Made by a program: the position numbers and the translations under genes. The notes under the pieces were generated by a model. It searched no databases, was not told the origin of the DNA, and saw only the letters and a list, made by a program, of their open reading frames with translations. 64,000 bases of DNA, from assembly GCA_023423535.1 (NCBI GenBank), contig JAFAFL010000137.1:62001-126000 (forward strand), written 5' to 3'. Every line of letters starts with the position of its first letter. Positions within the stretch are counted from its first letter, which is position 1. The stretch is from Pseudomonadota bacterium. Lineage in GTDB: Bacteria > Myxococcota > Myxococcia > Myxococcales > Myxococcaceae. Shown here in pieces: positions 58,136-64,000 of the stretch.

Positions 58136-59128
58136 TCAGGCGGAGAGGGGGGCGTGGGGACCGGACTGCACGAGAAGGGCCATGTTTCCGCCCACCACGC
58201 GCGGCTGCGCGAAGAGCTTCGGACGGTCCTGCACGAGGACCGGGAGGTCGGCGTCTTCGGCGAGGTCGAGTGTGAGCACGTGGCCCACCTCGAGCTCGAG
58301 CATCTCGCCGAGGTTGAGCGTCGTCTCGCCGAGCAGCGCGCGCAGCTCGACCTCCACCTGCACGAGCTCATCGCCGAGCGCCGCAACGAAGCGCTCATCA
58401 CCCGAGGGATCGACGCGCGGCGGAGAGGAGAGCAGCTTGCGCGCGGGCTCGAGCGCGGACCAGGGCAGTCCCAGCTGCATCCGGCCTTCGAAGCCGCCGG
58501 TGAGCTCGAAGGTGCAGAGCACCGCGGTCTCGTTGTTCGGCGCGATCGCGGCGAGGCGCGGGTCGTTCTCGAAGCGGATGACCTCGGGCTGGAAGGGGAG
58601 CACCGACGCCCAGGCAGTGCCCAGCGCGTCGGTGAAGACGGTGAGCAGACGCTTGAGCACGTGCCGCTCGACCGAGGTGAGATCGCGCCGGGGATCCTGA
58701 CGCATCGGATCCGGCTGCGCGCCCTTGCGGTCGCCGAGCGCCGCGGCGAGCAGCGTGTCAGCGAGGCCCGGCTCGAGCACCAGCAGCGCCTGGCCCATGC
58801 CCTTGCCCAGCGCGAGCATCACCACCGTCGCCGGCGGCGCGAGCATGTTGTTGAAGTCGGAGAACTTGAGCAGCGTGGCCGGCGTGGCCGTGCCGCGGAG
58901 CGGGAGGCGCGTGCGGCCGGAGAGCCCGTTGGCGAAGGCGGAGGCGACCTGCTCGTGGATCGCATCGAGGGTCGGCATCTGCCCGCGGATGACGCGGTCC
59001 TGCGAGGTCAGGTCGTACGCGGCCACCGTCTGGCGGTGACGGGTGGGCTCGGCGGAGGCGCCGATGCGGCCGTCCTGGATCGCGCTCATCAGCGCGTTGA
59101 TCTCGTCCGCGTTGAGCGTGGAGGACAT
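58136..59128 (-). CDS. fliM: Flagellar switch protein FliM
   Basis: 330 residues, standard. The N-terminal CheY-binding helix is STLNADEINALMSAI. The middle CheC-like domain includes TPATLLKFSDFNNMLAPPAT, and a SpoA domain ends the protein (LGETTLNLGEMLELEVGHVL, DLPVLVQDRPKLFAQP). The intact N-terminal peptide shows that the motor is expected to receive a phospho-CheY signal although no separate cheY is in this window. Confidence 0.96.
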   Translation of the reverse strand: MSSTLNADEINALMSAIQDGRIGASAEPTRHRQTVAAYDLTSQDRVIRGQMPTLDAIHEQVASAFANGLSGRTRLPLRGTATPATLLKFSDFNNMLAPPATVVMLALGKGMGQALLVLEPGLADTLLAAALGDRKGAQPDPMRQDPRRDLTSVERHVLKRLLTVFTDALGTAWASVLPFQPEVIRFENDPRLAAIAPNNETAVLCTFELTGGFEGRMQLGLPWSALEPARKLLSSPPRVDPSGDERFVAALGDELVQVEVELRALLGETTLNLGEMLELEVGHVLTLDLAEDADLPVLVQDRPKLFAQPRVVGGNMALLVQSGPHAPLSA

Positions 59129-59144
59129 GGCGGCTGGCCCGGCG

Positions 59145-59696
59145 CTACTGGACGACGAAGTCGGTGATGTAGAGGCCGCGCACGTCGCTCGGGGAGAGCA
59201 GCTCGTGCAGCTTCAGCGTGAGGCCCTGCTTCGTGCGCGCGAGGCCCTCGCTGCCGCGCAGCTCCTCGAGCGTGAGGTCGGAGAGGTAGGCGATGAACGC
59301 GTCGCGGATCCGCGGCATGCGCTCGGTGAGCCGGGTCTTGGCCCCCTCGTTGCGCAGCTCCAGCTCGAACGACACGCGCGCGAAGCGATCGATCTCCGGG
59401 TTGCGCAGCCGCACCACGAAGTCCGGCAGCTTCACCTGCGGACCCGGCAGCTCCGGGTTCACCGGCGCGCCATCCTTCCCCTCAGCCTTCGCGCCCTCTG
59501 CAGTGGCGGTGGCTTCCGCGGATTCGGCCGTCGCAGCGGGAGCAGGCGCGGTCGCGGCGGCCGGCTTGAGCAGCAGGACCGCGAGCACGCCGATCAGCAG
59601 CAGGCTGTTCAGCGCGAGGAAGACCGGGATGATCTTGCTCTTCCCGCCGGAGGGCGAGGGAGAGGCAGGGGAGGGCGTCGCAGCGGCAGTGCTCAT
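59145..59696 (-). CDS. fliL: Flagellar basal body-associated protein FliL
   Basis: 183 residues. One N-terminal membrane helix (IIPVFLALNSLLLIGVLAVL), an Ala-rich linker, and the periplasmic stomatin-like domain (LPDFVVRLRNPEIDRFARVS, LTLEELRGSEGLARTKQGLT) ending VRGLYITDFVVQ. FliL associates with the stator. It is the first gene of the fliL-M-N-O-P-Q-R-flhB-flhA run. The start has no clear ribosome site. Confidence 0.93.
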   Translation of the reverse strand: MSTAAATPSPASPSPSGGKSKIIPVFLALNSLLLIGVLAVLLLKPAAATAPAPAATAESAEATATAEGAKAEGKDGAPVNPELPGPQVKLPDFVVRLRNPEIDRFARVSFELELRNEGAKTRLTERMPRIRDAFIAYLSDLTLEELRGSEGLARTKQGLTLKLHELLSPSDVRGLYITDFVVQ

Positions 59697-59710
59697 CGCG
59701 CTGGGGCTTG

Positions 59711-59726
59711 AGCAAGGTGCATGCCC
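59711..59726 (-). promoter_or_regulatory. Candidate sigma-54 element upstream of fliL
   Basis: Minus strand GGGCATGCACCTTGCT has GG and GC 10 bases apart and an intact TTGC. The -12 box is 16 bases before the fliL ATG, leaving almost no leader; the same 16-base distance occurs before fliJ. Either near-leaderless transcription or chance. Confidence 0.35.
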
Positions 59727-59945
59727 GGCGTTGCGTCACGTCCCCGCTGAAACGCCGAAGGTCCCCCGCGCGGTGCTTCTCCTCTGAGGAGCGCAGAGCA
59801 GATGCTCGGCAGCCAGGCATCACGTACGCCTGCTCTCACCCGTCCGATGTGGGTCGGGGTGGGTCACGCGTCATGAGACCGGCGCGAGCGCTTCGCCAAC
59901 CTGTAGGGCGGCGTCAGGCCCGTGACGTCGAAGCGCGTGGGCCCG

Positions 59946-60728
59946 TCAGCGCACCGCCGTTGCCTCGATGGGACGCGCGGCTGCGGGCGGAAACTCGACC
60001 ACCAGATCGACGCGGCGGTTGAGCTCGCGGCCCTCGGGGGTGTCGTTCGACGCGATGGGTCTGGCCGCACCCATGCCCGCGGCGGTCAGCCTCCAGGGCG
60101 GATACTCGTGGGCCTGTTCGAGGAAGGCCGCCACCGTCGCGGCGCGGCTCGCGGAGAGGTCCCAGTTGTCGCGGAAGCGGCTCCCGCGCGGCGGCAGATC
60201 GTCCGTGTGAGCCTCCACGCGCACCGAGTAGCCGAGCAGGTTGAGCTCCGCCGCCACCGCGTCGATCAGCGGCAGCGCATCGGGACGCAGCGCGGCCTGG
60301 CCGGCATCGAAGAAGCGCTGCGCGGAGAGCCGCACGGTGAGCCGTCCGTCCTCGCTCACGAACAGCAGCACACCGGCCTGGGCGTGAATGAGGTTCGCGA
60401 GCTTCTTCTGCAGCTCGCGGCGCACCTGCTCCATCCGCTGCTTCTCGCGCATGCCCTGGGCGCCGCTGTTGAGGTTCATCGCGCAGCCGCCTTCGGAGGG
60501 CGGGCCATTGAAGAGCGCCATCTGGCTCACGCCACCGGTCCCTTCGAAGTTCAGCGCCCAGCGCAGGCTGTCCGCGGCCTTCACCACCCGCTGGGTGTCC
60601 ACGCGGCTGACCGCGTACATCACCACGAAGAAGGCGAAGAGGAGCGTGAGCAGGTCCGCGTAGGAGACGAGCCACCGCTCGTGGTTCTCGTGCTCCTCGT
60701 GCCTCTTCCGCCGGCCGCCACCGGACAT
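59946..60728 (-). CDS. motB: Stator protein MotB
   Basis: 260 residues. One membrane helix with the ion-carrying Asp (RWLVSYADLLTLLFAFFVVM) and a C-terminal OmpA-like peptidoglycan-binding domain (VRVEAHTDDLPPRGSRFRDN, LTAAGMGAARPIASNDTPEG, NRRVDLVVE). Anchors the stator to the wall. Follows motA directly: the motA stop is adjacent to its ATG. Confidence 0.95.
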   Translation of the reverse strand: MSGGGRRKRHEEHENHERWLVSYADLLTLLFAFFVVMYAVSRVDTQRVVKAADSLRWALNFEGTGGVSQMALFNGPPSEGGCAMNLNSGAQGMREKQRMEQVRRELQKKLANLIHAQAGVLLFVSEDGRLTVRLSAQRFFDAGQAALRPDALPLIDAVAAELNLLGYSVRVEAHTDDLPPRGSRFRDNWDLSASRAATVAAFLEQAHEYPPWRLTAAGMGAARPIASNDTPEGRELNRRVDLVVEFPPAAARPIEATAVR

Positions 60729-61499
60729 CTACTTCTTCTCCGCGGGCGTGGGCGCGTGGCCCGGCGTGAAGGACTTGAGCTTCTCCTCGAGGATGCGCGG
60801 GTTGAGTCCGTCCTGGATGGCCAGCACGCCCTCGAGGATCATCGTCTTGCGCTCGCGTTCGACGTTGATCTTCCGCTTGATCTTCGTGCCCATGGGAATG
60901 AGCACCACGTTCGAGATCCCCACGCCGTACACCGTGGCCACGAAGGCCACTGCGATGCCGGGTCCGAGCTTGGAGGGATCGTCGAGGTTGCCCATCACGT
61001 GGATGAGGCCGAGCACCGCGCCGATGATGCCGATGGTGGGCGCGTAGCCGCCGGCGGCCTCGAAGACCTTCGCCGCCACGGTGGACTCCTCCGCCTCCAC
61101 GTCGATCTCGATCTCCAGCGCCGAGCGCGCCACCTGCGAGTCCACGCCATCCACCACGAAGCCCATTGCGCGGCGCATGAACGGGTCCTTCAGCTCGCCG
61201 AGCTTGCCCTCCAACGCGAGCACGCCATCGCGCCGGGCGACTGCCGCGAACTCGAGCAGCTGCGCCACCAGCGCCTTGTGGTCGCTCTTCTTTTGGGTCA
61301 GCGCCTGCTTGCCCATCTTCAGGGAGCGCTGCAGGTCCTCGCCCGGAAACGCCACCATCGTCGCGCCCAGCGTGCCGCCGAAGACGATCACCGCCGCCGC
61401 GAGCTGCACGAGGGAGCTGGCGTGACCGCCCTCCAGCGCCTGACCTCCGAGGATGGCCGCCACCGCGACCACCAGCCCAATGACCGTTGCCTTGTCCAT
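60729..61499 (-). CDS. motA: Stator protein MotA
   Basis: 256 residues, four membrane helices (TVIGLVVAVAAILGGQALEG, GYAPTIGIIGAVLGLIHVMG, GPGIAVAFVATVYGVGISNV) and a cytosolic loop that contacts FliG. Proton- or sodium-type cannot be decided from what I see. Coupled to motB and 3 bases after flbD. Confidence 0.96.
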   Translation of the reverse strand: MDKATVIGLVVAVAAILGGQALEGGHASSLVQLAAAVIVFGGTLGATMVAFPGEDLQRSLKMGKQALTQKKSDHKALVAQLLEFAAVARRDGVLALEGKLGELKDPFMRRAMGFVVDGVDSQVARSALEIEIDVEAEESTVAAKVFEAAGGYAPTIGIIGAVLGLIHVMGNLDDPSKLGPGIAVAFVATVYGVGISNVVLIPMGTKIKRKINVERERKTMILEGVLAIQDGLNPRILEEKLKSFTPGHAPTPAEKK

Positions 61500-61502
61500 C
61501 GC

Positions 61503-61733
61503 CTAGTCCCGGGCCCCGTCCACGTCGTCGTCCCGCTTTCGAACCTCGACCACCGGACGGATGCGGTTGCGGTACGCGATCACGCGCTCCACCACCTCCG
61601 CCATCGGCTCGCGCACGTTGACGCGGGAGCCGTTGGTGAGCGTGAGCAGCGTGTCCGGCGTCTCCTCGCCGTAGAGGATGTGATCGCAGTTGATCACGAG
61701 CTTCGTGCCGTCGAGTCGGGTGAGTGGAATCAA
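61503..61733 (-). CDS. flbD: Flagellar protein FlbD
   Basis: 76 residues. N-terminus IPLTRLDGTKLVINCDHILY, then EETPDTLLTLTNGSRVNVRE and VERVIAYRNRI, the small FlbD family found between flgE and motA in many bacteria; its molecular role is poorly defined. The start codon is TTG 61733, supported by GGAGG 6 bases upstream and by the family's MIxLTRL start. A sigma-28-type element lies 16 bases ahead. Confidence 0.92.
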   Translation of the reverse strand: MIPLTRLDGTKLVINCDHILYGEETPDTLLTLTNGSRVNVREPMAEVVERVIAYRNRIRPVVEVRKRDDDVDGARD

Positions 61734-61748
61734 GAGGAGCCTCCACCG

Positions 61749-61776
61749 CTCTTCGGCACGAAGCGCTCAGCTCTTC
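61749..61776 (-). promoter_or_regulatory. Candidate sigma-28 promoter for flbD-motA-motB
   Basis: Minus strand GAAG, 15 bases, GCCGAAGAG, in the 72-base gap after flgE. The predicted transcript start is only about 10 bases before the TTG, so the ribosome site would lie at the very 5' end. It would make stator genes late class, as in enterobacteria. Confidence 0.5.
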
Positions 61777-61779
61777 AGC

Positions 61780-61808
61780 GCCGGAGCACTTCGCTGGCGC
61801 TGAGGTTA
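61780..61808 (-). terminator. Possible hairpin after flgE
   Basis: Minus strand TCAGCGCC, 13-base loop, GGCGCTGA directly after the flgE stop. No T-run follows, so it may be a weak terminator or processing site. Confidence 0.3.
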
Positions 61809-63086
61809 CCGCTTGAGCTGCATGAGCTCGGCGAGCAGCTGGTCGGCGGTGCTGATCGTCTTCGAGTTCGCCTGGAAGCCGCGCTGCGCGGTGATCATCC
61901 GGACGAACTCACCCGCGAGATCCACGTTCGACTGCTCCAGCGCACCCGCCACCACCTCGGCCCGGCCACCGGAGCCCGGCGCGCCGATGTTCGGATCGCC
62001 CGCGCCCGGCGTGCGCTGCAGCAGGTTGCCGCCCATGCGCTCGAGCTTGTCCGGCGCCGCGAAGTCCGCCACCGCCACCTGACCGAGCGCGCGCGACTGG
62101 CCGTTGGTGAAGACGCCCACCACGGAGCCGTCCGGCTCGAAGCGGATGTTCGCGAGCGTGCCCGACGCGTAGCCGTCCTGGGACGAGAAGGTCAGCGCCG
62201 AGGTCCCCGCGAACTGCGTCATGCCGCCAAGGCCCGTGCCGCCGTCACCGGTCGGATCGCCGAAGTTGAAGTTCAGCGTCTGCGCGTCCGCGCCCACGGG
62301 GAGGAAGGAGGAGGACTGCGTCTGCGCGGTCATCCGGCCGGAGGTGTCGAACTCCATGGTGCCGGTCGCGATCTCCTCCGGCGTTCCCGCGGTGCCGCCC
62401 TGCACGCCGGCGCCGTCCGTCAGCGCGAACCACTCCCACTGACCGCCGCCCGTGTTGCGGAAGTACACGTCCACCGTGTGCGCCTGGCCGAGCGAGTCGT
62501 ACACGGTCGCGGTGCTGGAGAAGTTGGAGGTCCCCGTCGGATCCGAGGGATCCCACGCCGGCATGATCTCCGCGTCCGCCTGCAGGTTCCCGCGGAAGGT
62601 GACGGAGGAGGTCGCGCGCGCGAGCGCCGCCGCATCGCCGATGCGCATGTCCCCGAGCGTGCCGTTGATGTTGCCCGACGTCGTGGCGCCGAAGCCCTGC
62701 ACGCGCAGCCCGTCGAGGTTCACGAGGTAGCCGTGCTCGTCGAGCGTGAACTGGCCCGCGCGCGTGTAGAAGGTGCCGTCCATCCCCGCGTGCTGGCCGC
62801 GCACGACGAAGAGCCCCGGACCGTTGAGCGCGAGGTCGGTGGCAAGGCCGGTGCTCGTGAGCGCGCCCTGGGTGAGGATCCGCTGGACCGTCTGCAGCCT
62901 CGTGCCCATGCCCACCTGGCCGGATCCGCCGATGAGCGACTGCTTCAGCGCGTCCTCGAACGCGGCGCGCCCGCCCTTGAAGCCGATGGTGTTCGCGTTG
63001 GCGATGTTGTCGCCGATGACGGAGAGCTCGAGGCTGTTCGCCTGAAGGCCGCTGGTGCCTGAGTAGAGGGAGGTGAGGAGGCTCAT
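61806..63086 (-). CDS. flgE: Flagellar hook protein FlgE
   Basis: 426 residues. N-terminus LLTSLYSGTSGLQANSLELS and VIGDNIANANTIGFKGGRAA; beta-rich middle (TYDSLG-like TVYDSLGQAHTVDVYFRNTG); C-terminus VALEQSNVDLAGEFVRMITA-type block (GALEQSNVDLAGEFVRMITA) then QRGFQANSKTISTADQLLAE. The filament-like hook subunit. Preceded by flgD (12 bases). Confidence 0.96.
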   Translation of the reverse strand: MSLLTSLYSGTSGLQANSLELSVIGDNIANANTIGFKGGRAAFEDALKQSLIGGSGQVGMGTRLQTVQRILTQGALTSTGLATDLALNGPGLFVVRGQHAGMDGTFYTRAGQFTLDEHGYLVNLDGLRVQGFGATTSGNINGTLGDMRIGDAAALARATSSVTFRGNLQADAEIMPAWDPSDPTGTSNFSSTATVYDSLGQAHTVDVYFRNTGGGQWEWFALTDGAGVQGGTAGTPEEIATGTMEFDTSGRMTAQTQSSSFLPVGADAQTLNFNFGDPTGDGGTGLGGMTQFAGTSALTFSSQDGYASGTLANIRFEPDGSVVGVFTNGQSRALGQVAVADFAAPDKLERMGGNLLQRTPGAGDPNIGAPGSGGRAEVVAGALEQSNVDLAGEFVRMITAQRGFQANSKTISTADQLLAELMQLKR

Positions 63087-63098
63087 GGGTGGTTCCTT

Positions 63099-63779
63099 TC
63101 AGGGAGTGGTGGAGGCGGGCACTTCGCGGATCTCGATCACGTCGCCGAGCATCACGCGCGACCCGTTGGCGAGCAGCTCCGCGTAGCCCTTCTCGAAGGA
63201 CACGGCGCTGACGCGCGCGCGGGTGACGGCATCGACGGTGACGTTCGTTCCGTTGCTCGTGTTGGCGGTGAGCCGGACCGTGTACTCGCCGTCGGGCAGG
63301 CGGGCGCCCTTGTCGTCGCGTCCGTCCCAGGCCGCATCGAGCCGTCCCGCGCCGTGCGCGCCGAGCTCCATGCGGCGCACCTCGCGGCCCGCGCCATCGA
63401 CGATCACCGCCGTCACCTGCGTGGCGGAGCCTGCGAGCTGGCCGCGGATCTGCGCGCCATCACCTTCGAGCTGCAGCTTGTCGCTGCGCCACGCGACCTC
63501 GCGGCCTACGAGGCTGGCGAGGTTCGTCTGGTGCGACGCGGTCTGCGCCACCACCATCGCCTCGAGCCGCGCGTTGGTCGTCTGCAGCAGCTCCACGTTC
63601 GCGAACTGCGCGAGCTGCGCGACGAAGGCGTGGCTGTCCATCGGCGAGAGCGGATCCTGCTTCGACATCTGCGCCATCAGCAGCTTGACGAACTCGTCCT
63701 TGCCGAGCGCGCTCTTCGAGGCCGGCGGCTGGGACGCGCTGCCGAAGGGCGCGGGATTGGAAGTTGACGTCACGTTCAT
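63099..63779 (-). CDS. flgD: Hook-capping protein FlgD
   Basis: 226 residues. N-terminus KSALGKDEFVKLLMAQMSKQ then DPLSPMDSHAFVAQLAQFAN (the FlgD hallmark), and the FLN/Tudor-like C-terminal domain (TQVTAVIVDGAGREVRRMEL, GRDDKGARLPDGEYTVRLTA). Scaffold for hook assembly. Starts 46 bases after the preceding stop. Confidence 0.95.
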   Translation of the reverse strand: MNVTSTSNPAPFGSASQPPASKSALGKDEFVKLLMAQMSKQDPLSPMDSHAFVAQLAQFANVELLQTTNARLEAMVVAQTASHQTNLASLVGREVAWRSDKLQLEGDGAQIRGQLAGSATQVTAVIVDGAGREVRRMELGAHGAGRLDAAWDGRDDKGARLPDGEYTVRLTANTSNGTNVTVDAVTRARVSAVSFEKGYAELLANGSRVMLGDVIEIREVPASTTP

Positions 63780-63825
63780 GTCGGAAGCGGGCTCCGGCAG
63801 CGGGATGGGTCGGGTACTGCAGCTT

Positions 63826-64000
63826 TCAGGCCTCGACGTGCACGCGGCCCGTCGTCAGATCTCGGACGCGCGGTGTCGCATGGGCGCCTGCTGCCTCGTC
63901 TGCGGCGGCGGCTTTCTTGTTCGCGTCGGCGACGGGCACGACCGGCACGATCGCCTCGGGACGCTCGCGAGATTGATCGCGTCCGTGCTCGCCGGTGGAG
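63826..64000 (-). CDS. 3' end of a gene upstream of flgD, probably fliK
   Basis: An open frame enters from the right edge and stops at 63826-63828 (TGA). The visible 58 residues are Arg/Ala/Val-rich (EAIVPVVPVADANKKAAAAD) and end LTTGRVHVEA. Hook-length regulator fliK commonly precedes flgD and ends in a low-complexity tail, so this is the likely identity, but no diagnostic motif is inside the window. Confidence 0.45.
   Translation of the reverse strand, partial: STGEHGRDQSRERPEAIVPVVPVADANKKAAAADEAAGAHATPRVRDLTTGRVHVEA

Noticed and set aside
59888..59936. Terminator after motB
   Set aside because: GCGCTTCG/CGAAGCGC is an 8-bp inverted repeat but with a ~33-base loop and no T-run.

Overview
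This window is very GC-rich, densely coding DNA with strong third-position GC bias and long antisense open frames. A near-complete bacterial flagellar and chemotaxis cluster sits next to TonB-receptor/YfiR, CoaBC, POT-transporter and zinc-phospholipase genes. Gene content and composition suggest a flagellated Myxococcota (delta-proteobacterium-like) chromosome. The lineage is an inference from gene style; no rRNA or other marker is present.

Layout. 1-10.8 kb holds housekeeping and accessory genes: the tail of an unknown gene, a TonB-dependent receptor coupled to a YfiR-like periplasmic protein, coaBC, a POT-family transporter, a zinc-dependent phospholipase C-like protein, a family 4-type uracil-DNA glycosylase, an esterase, 3,5-diaminohexanoate dehydrogenase, and a histidine-kinase-like protein with a damaged ATP site. 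11.1-20.5 kb is a forward chemotaxis operon: cheA, cheW, two poly-HAMP receptors, cheR, cheD, cheB. It has no cheY or cheZ. 20.5-23.5 kb is one large alanine-rich protein of unknown function. 23.9-38.7 kb is a reverse flagellar block: flgF-G-A-H-I-J-M-N-K-L, then flagellin, then fliD-fliS, a small chaperone-like gene, a glycosyltransferase, a CheX-like phosphatase, a REC-REC-STAS protein and an HDOD protein. 38.9-48.8 kb is an accessory interruption: a frameshifted GT-C-like membrane protein, an orphan fliJ, a Mod/DUF4160/Res system whose Res carries an S24 (LexA-like) domain, and a hypothetical gene. A 21-bp tandem repeat follows. 49.2-64 kb returns to reverse flagellar genes: fliA, flhG, flhF, flhA, flhB, fliR-Q-P-O-N-M-L, motB, motA, flbD, flgE, flgD and probably the end of fliK.

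How it works together. The export gate (FlhAB, FliOPQR), switch (FliM, FliN), stator (MotAB), hook/rod/ring proteins (FlgA, D-I), junction and filament proteins (FlgK, FlgL, FliC, FliD) and their chaperones are here. The basal-body core (fliE-I, flgB-C) is not. FlhF/FlhG imply control of flagellar placement and number; FlbD and sigma-54-like sites fit middle-class control. FliA/FlgM and a shared motif, GAAS or TAAC, then 15 nt, then GCCGAAGAG, upstream of flagellin, flgM, flbD-motAB and the che operon fit sigma-28 late control. The receptors, CheA/W/R/D/B, CheX and the double-receiver protein supply signalling; the receiver protein or a gene outside the window must act as CheY.

Most unusual items: the Mod-DUF4160-Res::S24 system, the 1004-residue unknown protein, the sigma-28 motif set, a flagellin-leader hairpin, the 21-bp repeat, the frameshifted membrane protein, and several enzymes missing family key residues.
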